40,077 nucleotides of DNA from positions 1 to 40,077 of the forward strand of contig CAWCLK010000021.1 in assembly GCA_963796225.1 (NCBI GenBank). Direction: 5' to 3'. The translations under genes were made by a program, and so were the position numbers. Below the pieces are notes generated by a model. That model was not told where the DNA came from. It saw nothing but the letters and a program-made list of their open reading frames with translations, and ran no database searches. Shown one piece after another: positions 8,198-15,994 of this stretch. This DNA is from CAWCLK01 sp963796225. GTDB taxonomy: Bacteria; Actinomycetota; Nitriliruptoria; Nitriliruptorales; Nitriliruptoraceae. How positions within the stretch are numbered: the stretch's first letter is position 1; the number at the start of each line of letters is the position of its first letter.

Positions 8198-9430
8198 TCA
8201 GGCCCCGGCGCCGACCGGCTCGCCGACCAGGTGCCGTGCCAGGTGCTCGGCGTCCCGGCCGACCCCGCCGATGAACCCCGAGTCGCGCCGGTACAGCCAG
8301 CGCAGGCCCAGGAAGCACAGGCCCGGCTCGGCGGTCACGCCGCGGGTGTGGACCGGGTCGCCGTGGGCGTCGAACACGTCGGCGGTGATCCACGAGAAGT
8401 CGCGGCGGTAGCCGGTCGCCCACACCACGGTGGACACGCCGGCCCGGGCGAGGTCGAGCGAGGCGGGTGGGCACACCGCCCAGTCGGGGACCTCGGGCAG
8501 CGACCACGGCTCCTCGGGCACGTCCAGGCCGGTGCGGGCCACGTGCTCGTCGACCATGATGCGCAGCCGTGCGGCGTTCGCGTCCGCGTCGGCCAGGTCC
8601 ATGGCCAGCCCGTCCCCGAGGCGCAGCCGGGTGCCGTCGACGCCGGTGACCCGGCCGACCACCCGCACGCCGTGGCGGTGCAGCCGGCGCAGGTCGAGGT
8701 CCTCGTCGCCGCCCTCGAGCACGCTCGACCGCTCCGTGCGGGTCGATCCCGGCGGCAGGGTGTCGATCGTGCGGTCGAGCAGGCCGAGGCGGTCCATCCA
8801 CCAGTACACGTCCCGGCCCCGGTACCGCCGCGGCAGGCCGCGGTGGCCGCCGGCGGCCAGCGCCACCTCGCGCCCCGCCCGGGCCAGCTCGTCCGCGATC
8901 TGCTGGCCCGACGGGCCCGCCCCGACCACGACCACGCGCCCCGCCGGCAGCTGCGCCGGGTTGCGGTACCGGCTGCTGTGCAGCTGGGACACCCCCGGGG
9001 GGAGGTCGCGGGCGAGCGCCGGCACGGCGGGGCGGTCCATGTGCCCGGTGGCGACCACCACCGTCCCCGCGTGCCAGGTGCCCTGGTCGGTGTGGACCTC
9101 CCAGTCGCCGTCGGCGCCCCGCGCCACGCGGGTCACCGTCACGCCGGTGTGGACCGGCGGGTCGAAGCTGGCCGCGTAGGCGTCGAAGAACGCCACGACC
9201 TCGTCGCGGCCCATGAAGCCATCGGGGTCCGGCCCGTCGTAGCCACCGCCGGGCAGGCGGGTGAACCAGTTCGGGGTCAGCAGCCGGAAGCTGTCCGGGC
9301 GCTCGCTGCGCCAGCGCTCGGCGACCCGGCCCCGTTCCAGCAGGACGTGGTCGTGCCCGGCGTCGGTCAGGACCCGGCTGAGGGCGAGGCCAGCCTGGCC
9401 GGCACCGATGATCAGGGTGGGGATGCGCAT
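8198..9430 (-). CDS. Flavin-containing monooxygenase-like NAD(P)/FAD oxidoreductase
   Basis: A 410-residue protein with two dinucleotide-binding motifs: GAGQAG (residues 9-14) for FAD and GAGPSG (about 170-175) for NADPH. Between them is ATGHMDRPAVP, and VVWATGYRRDF occurs near the C-terminus, both typical of group B flavin monooxygenases and their CzcO-like relatives. The family oxidises soft nucleophiles or carries electrons in detoxification; the substrate is not readable. Start: ATG at 9430 preceded by GAGGAG on the minus strand. It is divergent from azlCD across a 195-base region holding two candidate ATGGGT/GTGGGT boxes, the nearest 69 bases upstream of this start. Confidence 0.9.
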   Translation of the reverse strand: MRIPTLIIGAGQAGLALSRVLTDAGHDHVLLERGRVAERWRSERPDSFRLLTPNWFTRLPGGGYDGPDPDGFMGRDEVVAFFDAYAASFDPPVHTGVTVTRVARGADGDWEVHTDQGTWHAGTVVVATGHMDRPAVPALARDLPPGVSQLHSSRYRNPAQLPAGRVVVVGAGPSGQQIADELARAGREVALAAGGHRGLPRRYRGRDVYWWMDRLGLLDRTIDTLPPGSTRTERSSVLEGGDEDLDLRRLHRHGVRVVGRVTGVDGTRLRLGDGLAMDLADADANAARLRIMVDEHVARTGLDVPEEPWSLPEVPDWAVCPPASLDLARAGVSTVVWATGYRRDFSWITADVFDAHGDPVHTRGVTAEPGLCFLGLRWLYRRDSGFIGGVGRDAEHLARHLVGEPVGAGA

Positions 9431-9485
9431 GGGGGTCTCCTCGGGATGGCCCCACGATGCGGGGACGCCGCGTGCACGCCATCGG

Positions 9486-9554
9486 GGACCCCTACCCATG
9501 TGCGTGGGCGACATGCCCATGCCGCCACGCCGATGTGGGCACCACCCACCGATG
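9486..9554 (-). promoter_or_regulatory. Pair of candidate ATGGGT-type boxes in FMO/azlC divergent promoter
   Basis: On the minus strand ATGGGTAGGGGTCCCCGATG starts at 9499, 69 bases upstream of the monooxygenase ATG. A second copy, GTGGGTGGTGCCCAC, starts at 9549, 50 bases further up. The second copy shares GGGTGGTGCC with the site at 4924 upstream of the OsmC-like gene. The stretch also contains several GCCCAT/ATGGGC alternations. A shared regulator is inferred. Confidence 0.35.
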
Positions 9555-9625
9555 CCCCGGGGCGGGCGGCCACGGATGGTGAGGCTCCACCGCTCGAGAC
9601 CCCTCCACCCCCCTCTGGAGCCACG

Positions 9626-10345
9626 ATGAGCACGACCACCGTCCTCGCCCCACCCCGGGCCCCCGCACGGCCCGACCGGGTCGGCCGGCGGGCCGTCCGG
9701 GACATCCTCCCGATCGCTGCGGCCGTGGTCCCGTTCGGGACGGTCGTCGGCGTCACCCTCGACGCCGCCGGCCTCACCGGCGTGCCCGCCCTGGTCGCGA
9801 CCGGACTCGTCTACGCCGGGTCGGCCCAGCTGGCCGCGCTGACGATCCTGGTCGCCGGGGGCGGCCCGCTCGGTGCCGTCCTGGCCGGCGCGATCGTCAA
9901 CGCCCGCATGCTGCTGTACTCGGCCAGCCACGGGGACCGGTTCCGTCACGGCCAGCCCGCCTGGTTCCGGTGGGTCGCGCCGATCTTCACCGTCGACCAG
10001 ACCTTCGCCCTCGGCGAGGGGGCCCGCGACCTCGCCCCGGCCGAGTTCCGGCGCTACTGGACGACGATCGGGCTCGTCCTCGGTGCGGTGTGGCTGGCAG
10101 CCGTGGCCCTGGGGATGCAGCTCGGCGCGGTCCTGCCGGCCTCCAGCCCCATGGCCGTGGCCGTCCCCGCGACGATGGTGTCGCTGCTGGTGCCCCACCT
10201 GGGCCAGCCCCGGATGCGGCGTGCCGCCCTCGTGGGTGTCGTCGTCGGGCTGCTGGCGCAGGGCCTGCCGTCCGGCCTCGGCATCGTCGTCGCCATCGCC
10301 GCCGGCCTGGCCGCCGCCGGCCCCGCCCCGGAGGTCGACCGATGA
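9626..10345 (+). CDS. azlC: AzlC-family branched-chain amino acid exporter, large subunit
   Basis: A 239-residue integral membrane protein with about seven hydrophobic segments. The family motif around residues 50-75 (LVYAGSAQLAALTIL) is clear, and AIVNARMLLYSASH follows near residue 90. AzlC works with the small protein AzlD to export branched-chain amino acids or similar compounds across the inner membrane. The start ATG at 9626 follows GGAG at 9617-9620. The stop overlaps the start of azlD as ATGA, so the two are translationally coupled. An upstream in-frame extension is open but runs antisense to the monooxygenase and was rejected. Confidence 0.9.
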   Translation: MSTTTVLAPPRAPARPDRVGRRAVRDILPIAAAVVPFGTVVGVTLDAAGLTGVPALVATGLVYAGSAQLAALTILVAGGGPLGAVLAGAIVNARMLLYSASHGDRFRHGQPAWFRWVAPIFTVDQTFALGEGARDLAPAEFRRYWTTIGLVLGAVWLAAVALGMQLGAVLPASSPMAVAVPATMVSLLVPHLGQPRMRRAALVGVVVGLLAQGLPSGLGIVVAIAAGLAAAGPAPEVDR

Positions 10346-10641
10346 CCGTCCTGCTGACCCTGCTCGCCGTCGCCGTCATCAGCTGGGCCTACCGCGTCAG
10401 CTTCACCGCGGTCCTGCCCAGCGACCGGCTCCCTGCCGTCCTGCGGCGTCGCATGGACGCCGTCGGACCGGCCGCGTTCGCCGCCCTGCTCGCCACCCAC
10501 GTCGCCGGGGCCGCCCCCGGCGAGGTGCCCGACCTCGTGGTCGCCGTGCTGGCGGCCGGCGTCGCGGCCCGCCTCACCGGCAGCCACGTCGCGGCGGTCC
10601 TCGCCGCCGCCGGTGCGTGGTGGGCACTCGCCGCCCTGTGA
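10342..10641 (+). CDS. azlD: AzlD-family transporter small subunit
   Basis: A 99-residue, very hydrophobic protein with three to four membrane segments and the family N-terminus (ISWAYRVSF, LPSDRLPAVLRRRMDAVGPAAFAALL). AzlD is the small partner of AzlC in branched-chain amino acid export. ATG at 10342 overlaps the azlC stop (ATGA), which supports both the start and co-expression. It is followed by a 132-base region with two ATGGGT boxes and then a 44-residue ORF. Confidence 0.88.
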   Translation: MTVLLTLLAVAVISWAYRVSFTAVLPSDRLPAVLRRRMDAVGPAAFAALLATHVAGAAPGEVPDLVVAVLAAGVAARLTGSHVAAVLAAAGAWWALAAL

Positions 10642-10654
10642 CCCCGCGCCTGAC

Positions 10655-10700
10655 CCATGGGTGGCCGTTCCCCCGAGATGGGTGACCGCCCCCCATGACC
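10655..10700 (+). promoter_or_regulatory. Two ATGGGT boxes upstream of the 44-residue ORF
   Basis: CCCATGGGTGGCC (ATGGGT at 10657-10662) and GAGATGGGTGACCGCC (ATGGGT at 10678-10683) lie on the same face of the helix, 21 bases apart. They are 117 and 96 bases before the start of the small ORF. Each is followed by a C-rich half-site as at 4924 and 9499. The placement suggests activator sites for a promoter that transcribes the small ORF. Confidence 0.38.
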
Positions 10701-10773
10701 CGGATCCCCCGCTCGCCCATGCTGCACACAGTCGGTTCGCCACCCGGCGGACCCCGCCCCAGGAGACACCACG

Positions 10774-10908
10774 ATGCACGAGATGTACACCCTGATGATG
10801 GACCAGATGCTGCGCGAGCAGCAGCGTGCCCGCTACGGCCGCGCCGCCGGTCGGCCGGTGCCGGCGCCCCGCGCCAGGCGTCGCCGCGGACGCCGCGACG
10901 TCACCTGA
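10774..10908 (+). CDS. Small basic protein, 44 residues, unknown function
   Basis: The ORF starts with ATG at 10774, exactly placed after AGGAG (10761-10765), and ends with TGA at 10906-10908. The N-terminal half is an amphipathic, Met-rich helix (MHEMYTLMMDQMLREQQRAR). The C-terminal half is strongly basic, with runs of Arg (RARRRRGRRDVT). It has its own upstream region with two ATGGGT boxes and converges on the LuxR paralogue 2. I do not recognise a family. The acceptable ribosome-binding site, codon use and regulatory region argue for a real gene. A nucleic-acid- or membrane-associated peptide is possible from the charge pattern only. Confidence 0.55.
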   Translation: MHEMYTLMMDQMLREQQRARYGRAAGRPVPAPRARRRRGRRDVT

Positions 10909-10941
10909 CACCACGACAGGCACCACGATCGGCGGAGCTGG

Positions 10942-13518
10942 TCACCCGGCCGGGAGGATCCCGAGCTCGGCGGCCAGCTCCGCCGCTTCGTGTCGGGAGG
11001 CCACCCCCAGCTTGCCGAGGGTCGCCGACACGTGGTGGTCGACGGTGCGGACCGACAGCACCAGCGCCGCAGCGATCTCCGTGTTGGTCCGCCCCGCCAG
11101 GACGTGCCGGAGCACCTCGAGCTGGCGGTCGGTCAGCCCGGCCGGGTTCTCCCGGGTGGTCGGCTGGGGCCCGCGGGGAATGTGGCGGATCCCGAGCTCG
11201 CGGAGCCGGTCGCGGAGTCGATCCGCCAGCGGCGGCGCGCCCAGCAGGTCGGCGCGTGCCACCGCGTCGCGCACCGTGTCCGGGTCGTCGCTGTCGACGA
11301 GCACCAGCAGCGCCTCGTACGGGTGCCCGCGGACGTGCCATGCCGCCGAGGCCCCGATCGGATCGCCCTCCAGCAGTCGCAGGTGGGGCTCGGGCAGGTC
11401 GGCGGGTGGCTCGTCCAGCTGGCCGAACCGGTGGGCCCAGACCGCCAGCTCGCCGAGCAGCCACCCCTGGCCACACGCCCGCGCGGCGGCCAGGCCGTCG
11501 GCCAGGGCCGCCGGGGGTGGGCCCCCGGCCAGGAACGCCTGTTCCGCGAGCAGGGCCGCGGCCGGCCCGCAGTACTGCAGCTCCCACCGGCGTGCCCGCA
11601 CCTCGTCGAGCACCGCGATCGCCTCCTCGGTTCGCTCGCCCCGCCGGACCCACACGCGGGCCAGGGCCAGGGCGGCGACGACCTGGTTCACCGTCTCGAC
11701 GGGGCCGCCGTCCCAGACGGTCGCAGCGGCCTCCGCCGCCGGGTCCCACTCGGCCCGGACCGCGTGGAGCCGGGCGTGGACCCCGGCGACGTAGCCCCCG
11801 ACCGCCAGTGTCTCGTGCCGGTCGACCGCCCCGCGGGCGTGCTCGAGGTATCCAGCCGCGAGGTCCGGCCGGGCCACGTCCAGCAGCGACTCGCACGCGT
11901 TGCCGGTGCCCAGCGACACGAGGTTGTGTGCCCCGACACGCCGCGCCAGGTCGATGCCGCGGTCCAGCGCCTGCAGCCCCTCGTCCACGTCCCCACGCGT
12001 CACCAGCGTGGTGCCCAGCATGACCAGCGCGTAGGCGGCCGGCACGTCGAACCCCGCTGGCTCCGCGACCGCGAGGGCTCGGCGTGCCCACGTGATGGCC
12101 GCGTCGAACTCCCACTGCGCCATGTGCCGCCCGCTCAGGGCCACGTAGGTCGAGGCGAGCTCCGGCACCGGCTCGGGCAGGTCCTCGAGCAGCACGAGCG
12201 CCTGCGCCAGGAGGTCCTCGCCCAGCTGCGGGTCGTGCAGCACCGTCGCGAGGCCCGCCAGGAACCCGAGCGCACGGGCCTGGCCCGGCCGGTTGCCGAC
12301 CTGCGCGGACAGGTCGCGGGCACGCTCCCACGCCCGACGTGACGCCACCGGGTCGTCGGCCGTCATCAGCTCGCTGGCGTAGTCGTCCCACAGCGCAGCA
12401 CGCTGCGCCAGCGACATGGCGTCGGCGTGGGGCACCAGCCGCTCGTAGTGCTGCAGCGCCTGCCGGTGCGCACCGGCAGCGGCCGCGGCCCGGGCGGCCA
12501 CCGGGCCGGCCTCCAGCAGCGTGGCCACGTCGTCGGCGCCGACGGCGTGGTGCACCAGGAGGGCCGGGTCGGCCTCCCCGTCACGCAGCGCCTCCAGCAC
12601 GTCGCGGTGCAGCTGTCGGCGGCGGGCGGACGGCAGCGACTCGAGCACCGCCTGCCGTGCGATGTCGTGGCGGAACCGCAGGGCCTGGGCGTCGAGCTCG
12701 AGCAGGCCGCGCAGCTCGGGGCGGGTGCCGTGGGCCTCCCACCCGGGGCGGCAGGCGTCCAGCACCACGCTCTCGACGTGGGTCGGCACCACCGCGACCA
12801 GCTCGACCAGTCCCCGCTCCTCCGGCTCGAGGTCGGCCAGCTCGCCGAGCACGGCGTCCTGCACCGTCGGCGGGACCCCGCCGGCGCCGTGGCGGACCAG
12901 GGCCGAGACCAGGAACGGGTTCCCGCCCGTGCGCCGCCACAGCCCCCGCGGGTCGGGCACGTCGGCGAGCCGGGCGACCGCCTCGGGCGACAGCGGGGCG
13001 AGGTCGAGGTGCACCGCGGCCGACGCGGGCACCCGTCCCAGCACGGCGCGCAGCGGGTGGTCCGGCTCGAGCCCGCTGCGGTGGGCCAGCACCACCAGCA
13101 CGCCGAGCCGGTCGAGCCGTCGCACCAGGAAGGACAGCACGTCGAGCGTGGCCTCGTCGGCCCACTGCACGTCGTCGACCGCCAGCACCGTGGGACGGGA
13201 CCGGCCCAGCTCGTCGAGCACGAGGTCGAACAGGTCGTCCGCGGCGGCGCCCCGCCGCAGCCTGGCGCCGAGCTCGTCGCCCAGCTGGTCGCCCAGGTCG
13301 CGCAACGGCCCGAGCGGTCTGGCCGTCGCGAGGTCGTCGCAGGTCGCCAGCAGCACGCGGGCCCCGTCGGCGAGGGTCGCCAGCGCGTGCCGGACCAGCA
13401 CGGTCTTGCCGATCCCGGGCTCGCCACGCACGACGACCACGCGACCCCGTCCGGCGGCGGCGTCGCGCACCGCCTGCTCGAACGCGACCAGCGCCTCGTC
13501 CCGCTCCACCAGCTGCAT
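10942..13518 (-). CDS. LuxR-family regulator with N-terminal AAA ATPase (paralogue 2)
   Basis: An 858-residue LAL-type regulator with Walker A GEPGIGKT (residues 32-39), Walker B PTVLAVDDVQWADEATLD near residue 115, a long TPR-like helical middle and a C-terminal LuxR helix-turn-helix (DRQLEVLRHVLAGRTNTEIA). The linker IPRGPQPTTRENPAGLTDRQ matches paralogue 1 at 2233-4836 nearly residue for residue. Start: ATG at 13518. It is divergent from a macrodomain gene across 107 bases that hold two short palindromes. Its ligand is unknown. Shared boxes in nearby promoters suggest the two paralogues may control overlapping targets. Confidence 0.92.
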   Translation of the reverse strand: MQLVERDEALVAFEQAVRDAAAGRGRVVVVRGEPGIGKTVLVRHALATLADGARVLLATCDDLATARPLGPLRDLGDQLGDELGARLRRGAAADDLFDLVLDELGRSRPTVLAVDDVQWADEATLDVLSFLVRRLDRLGVLVVLAHRSGLEPDHPLRAVLGRVPASAAVHLDLAPLSPEAVARLADVPDPRGLWRRTGGNPFLVSALVRHGAGGVPPTVQDAVLGELADLEPEERGLVELVAVVPTHVESVVLDACRPGWEAHGTRPELRGLLELDAQALRFRHDIARQAVLESLPSARRRQLHRDVLEALRDGEADPALLVHHAVGADDVATLLEAGPVAARAAAAAGAHRQALQHYERLVPHADAMSLAQRAALWDDYASELMTADDPVASRRAWERARDLSAQVGNRPGQARALGFLAGLATVLHDPQLGEDLLAQALVLLEDLPEPVPELASTYVALSGRHMAQWEFDAAITWARRALAVAEPAGFDVPAAYALVMLGTTLVTRGDVDEGLQALDRGIDLARRVGAHNLVSLGTGNACESLLDVARPDLAAGYLEHARGAVDRHETLAVGGYVAGVHARLHAVRAEWDPAAEAAATVWDGGPVETVNQVVAALALARVWVRRGERTEEAIAVLDEVRARRWELQYCGPAAALLAEQAFLAGGPPPAALADGLAAARACGQGWLLGELAVWAHRFGQLDEPPADLPEPHLRLLEGDPIGASAAWHVRGHPYEALLVLVDSDDPDTVRDAVARADLLGAPPLADRLRDRLRELGIRHIPRGPQPTTRENPAGLTDRQLEVLRHVLAGRTNTEIAAALVLSVRTVDHHVSATLGKLGVASRHEAAELAAELGILPAG

Positions 13519-13536
13519 GGACCGATGCTACGGCGG

Positions 13537-13587
13537 GGACAGGGTGTCCGGGTGGCGGTCGCGCGACTCGCGGCGTGTCCCCGACAC
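13537..13587. promoter_or_regulatory. Two GGACA/TGTCC dyads between LuxR paralogue 2 and macrodomain gene
   Basis: GGACAGGGTGTCC (13537-13549) and GTGTCCCCGACAC (13575-13587) are each perfect 5-bp inverted repeats with a 3-base centre. Their centres are 38 bp apart. GGGGACA and TGTCCCC at their outer edges also pair with each other. The short divergent intergenic region makes them good operator candidates for autoregulation of the LuxR protein. Confidence 0.4.
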
Positions 13588-13625
13588 TGGTCGGGTCCGC
13601 GCCCGTGCGACGACTGGAGGCCGCC

Positions 13626-14192
13626 GTGGCAGACGAGACCTGGACCGTGGCCGACGTGACCGTCGAGCTGGTGGTCGGCGACATCGCCGCCCAGCCCGAC
13701 GTCGACGCGGTGGTGAACGCCGCCAACGCCCAGCTCATGCCGGGAGGTGGCGTGGCCGGGGCGCTGCACCGCGCCGCCGGCCCGGGGCTGGCCGAGGAGT
13801 GCCGGCCGCTCGCGCCCATCGACGTCGGCCAGGCCGTCGTGACCGGCGGGCACGACCTGCCCACCGCCCACGTCATCCACGCGCTCGGCCCGATCCACGG
13901 GCGCGACGAGCCGTCCGACGAGCTGCTCGCGGACACCTACCGGCACGTCCTCGAGCTCGCCGACCAGCAGGGGTTCGGGGCGGTCGCCACCCCGGCCATC
14001 TCGACCGGGGCGTTCGGGTTCCCCGCCGACCGTGCCGCCCGCATCGCCCTGCGGACCGTCGCCGAGGTCGCGCCCCGTCTCGCCCACGTGCGCACGGTCC
14101 GGTTCGTGCTGTTCGACCGGGGCGCGCTCGAGGTGCACCGCCGCGCCCTGGCGACCGTGCAGGAGGACGCGTCGGACGGCGCCAGCGGCTGA
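13626..14192 (+). CDS. Macrodomain protein (O-acetyl-ADP-ribose deacetylase-like)
   Basis: A 188-residue single macrodomain. Diagnostic features are VVNAANAQLMPGGGVAGALH (about residues 38-57), where Asn and the glycine-rich loop bind the ADP-ribose, and the second loop ATPAISTGAFGFP near residue 121. Macrodomain hydrolases of this type remove the acetyl group from O-acetyl-ADP-ribose or ADP-ribose from acidic residues. Start: GTG at 13626 with GGAGG 7 bases upstream. A second ADP-ribose enzyme, the fusion at the left end of the window, is 13 kb away, so the two are not one operon. A hairpin follows the stop. Confidence 0.92.
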   Translation: MADETWTVADVTVELVVGDIAAQPDVDAVVNAANAQLMPGGGVAGALHRAAGPGLAEECRPLAPIDVGQAVVTGGHDLPTAHVIHALGPIHGRDEPSDELLADTYRHVLELADQQGFGAVATPAISTGAFGFPADRAARIALRTVAEVAPRLAHVRTVRFVLFDRGALEVHRRALATVQEDASDGASG

Positions 14193-14197
14193 CCGGC

Positions 14198-14219
14198 CCG
14201 CAGGTCGCGGGACCTGTGG
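14198..14219 (+). terminator. Hairpin after macrodomain gene
   Basis: CCGCAGGTC (14198-14206) pairs with GACCTGTGG (14211-14219) over nine pairs, one of them G-U, around a GCGG loop. It starts 6 bases after the stop codon. There is no T-run, which is common for terminators in GC-rich actinobacteria. Confidence 0.55.
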
Positions 14220-14255
14220 CCGTGTCGTGACCCGCTCCCGGCGGGCAGGGTTGAC

Positions 14256-14277
14256 GGTGTCCCTCGCGGAGGACACC
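14256..14277 (+). promoter_or_regulatory. Hairpin covering the Shine-Dalgarno site of the ABC ATPase gene
   Basis: GGTGTCC (14256-14262) pairs perfectly with GGACACC (14271-14277) around an 8-base loop. The GGAGG Shine-Dalgarno sequence (14268-14272) lies across the loop and right arm, and the GTG start is at 14283. Folding in the mRNA would hide the ribosome-binding site, so translation may be controlled by structure, or the dyad may be an operator. Confidence 0.4.
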
Positions 14278-14282
14278 GCATC

Positions 14283-15173
14283 GTGGACGCCGTCATCCGG
14301 ACCGAGGCGCTGACCAAGCACTACGGTCACACGGTCGCGCTCGACCACCTCGACCTCGCCGTGCCGCCGGGTGTCGTCTTCGGGTACCTGGGACCGAACG
14401 GGGCGGGCAAGACCACCACGATCCGGCTGCTCGCCGGCCTGATGCGCCCCACGAGCGGCCGCGCGACGGTCCTCGGCGGGGACACGGTGGCCGACGTCGA
14501 CGGGGTGCAGGCGCGCATCGGCTACCTGCCCGGGGACTTCGCCGCCGACCCCGACCTGACGGGTCGCGAGTACCTGACCTACCTCGCCAACCTGCGGCGC
14601 ATGGGCGACCGATCGCGGATCGGGCAGCTCGCCGACCGGCTCGGCCTGGACCTCGACCGGCACGTGCGGACCCTCTCCCACGGCAACCGCCAGAAGGTCG
14701 GGCTCGTCCAGGCCTTCATGCACGACCCCGAGCTGCTGGTGCTCGACGAGCCGACCGCCGGGCTGGACCCCCTGGTCCAGCAGGAGTTCCTGGCCCTGGT
14801 CCGCGCGGCCCGGGACGCAGGCCGGACCGTCTTCCTGTCCTCCCACGTGCTCGCCGAGGTGGAGGCCGTCGCCGACATGGTCGCCATCCTGCGCCGCGGC
14901 CGGCTCGTGGTCGTCGCCCCGGTCACCACCCTCACCCGGCGCACGGTGCGGCGCGTCGACCTCGTGTTCGAGGACGCGCCGCCGCTGGACAAGCTGCGCA
15001 CCGTCGAGGGCGTGCGTGAGGCCACCGCGCTCGACCACGTGGCCCACCTGGCGGTCGAGGGATCGATGGCTGCGCTGTTCGCGACCGCGGCGCCCCACCG
15101 GATCGTGGACGTCGTGACCCACGACGTCGACCTCGAGGAGATCTTCCTCGGCTACTACGAGCAGGAGGCGTAG
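14283..15173 (+). CDS. ABC transporter ATP-binding protein
   Basis: A 296-residue ABC-2-type ATPase. Walker A GPNGAGKTT is near residue 38, the Q-loop region GYLPGDF near 80, the signature LSHGNRQKV near 130 and Walker B LLVLDEPTAGLDP near 152, with the H-loop in SSHVLAEVE. It has a C-terminal extension of about 80 residues as in export ATPases. It powers the membrane protein encoded 3 bases downstream. GTG at 14283 follows GGAGG. The substrate is unknown; such pairs commonly export drugs, antibiotics or lipids. Confidence 0.93.
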   Translation: MDAVIRTEALTKHYGHTVALDHLDLAVPPGVVFGYLGPNGAGKTTTIRLLAGLMRPTSGRATVLGGDTVADVDGVQARIGYLPGDFAADPDLTGREYLTYLANLRRMGDRSRIGQLADRLGLDLDRHVRTLSHGNRQKVGLVQAFMHDPELLVLDEPTAGLDPLVQQEFLALVRAARDAGRTVFLSSHVLAEVEAVADMVAILRRGRLVVVAPVTTLTRRTVRRVDLVFEDAPPLDKLRTVEGVREATALDHVAHLAVEGSMAALFATAAPHRIVDVVTHDVDLEEIFLGYYEQEA

Positions 15174-15176
15174 GCC

Positions 15177-15974
15177 GTGCTCGCGAACGTCTTCGTCAAG
15201 ACCCTCCGCGACCTGCGCCGTTCCACGGTGGGGTGGGGCCTCGGCCTGGCGGTGCTCGTGGCGGTCATGGCCTCCATCTGGCCGTCGATACGCGCCATGC
15301 CGGACCTGGAGCAGTTCCTCGCCAACTACCCCGAGGCCATGCGCGAGCTGTTCAACATCGAGGCGATCACCACCGGTGCCGGGTACCTGAACGCCGAGCT
15401 GTTCAGCATCCTGCTGCCCGCGCTGTTCATCGTCCACGGCATCGGACGCGGGGCGAGACTGGTGGCCGGCGAGGAGGAGGCCGGCATCCTCGAGTGCCTG
15501 GTCGTCACCCCGGTCACGCGCCTGCAGCTGCTGGTGGAGAAGGCAGCGGCACTGGGCGTCGCCATCGCCACGCTCGGGATCGTGCTGTTCCTCGCGACGT
15601 GGGCGAGCGCGACCGTGGTGGACATGGGCATCGCCGTGGGGGACATCGCGGTCGGGTCGCTGGCCATGGTGCTGCTCGGCGTGGAACACGGCTGGCTGGC
15701 GCTGGCGGTCGGCGCCGCCACGGGGCGCCGGGCACTGTCGGTCGGCGTGGCCTCGACGGTGGCGGTGGCCGGCTACGTGCTGTACGTGCTGGGCCTGTTC
15801 GTCGAGTCCATGCAGGCGTGGCAGCCGCTGTCGCCCTTCCACCAGGCCCTCGACGCCGGCCCGCTGGGCGGCGGGGGCGTACCCGCGGTGTTCGCGTGGA
15901 TGGCACTGGGTGCCGTCGTGGTCGTCGGGGTCGCCGTGCCGCTGTTCGACCGCCGTGACGTCGCTGCCCGATGA
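15177..15974 (+). CDS. ABC-2 type transporter permease
   Basis: A 265-residue membrane protein with six predicted hydrophobic segments, arranged as in ABC-2 permeases. The segment after the first membrane helix contains MPDLEQFLANYPEAMRELFN, a typical extracytoplasmic loop, and GEEEAGILECLVVTPVTR is the cytoplasmic coupling region. GTG at 15177 is 3 bases after the ATPase stop, so the two genes form one unit. Twenty bases separate its stop from the downstream aminotransferase, which suggests that the exporter and the following enzymes are co-transcribed. Confidence 0.9.
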   Translation: MLANVFVKTLRDLRRSTVGWGLGLAVLVAVMASIWPSIRAMPDLEQFLANYPEAMRELFNIEAITTGAGYLNAELFSILLPALFIVHGIGRGARLVAGEEEAGILECLVVTPVTRLQLLVEKAAALGVAIATLGIVLFLATWASATVVDMGIAVGDIAVGSLAMVLLGVEHGWLALAVGAATGRRALSVGVASTVAVAGYVLYVLGLFVESMQAWQPLSPFHQALDAGPLGGGGVPAVFAWMALGAVVVVGVAVPLFDRRDVAAR

Positions 15975-15994
15975 GGCACGGGAGAGGACCGACC

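Noticed and set aside
8231..9625. Long plus-strand frame joined to azlC
   Set aside because: It is antisense to the flavin monooxygenase and shows no family motif; azlC has a good ribosome-binding site at 9617-9620.
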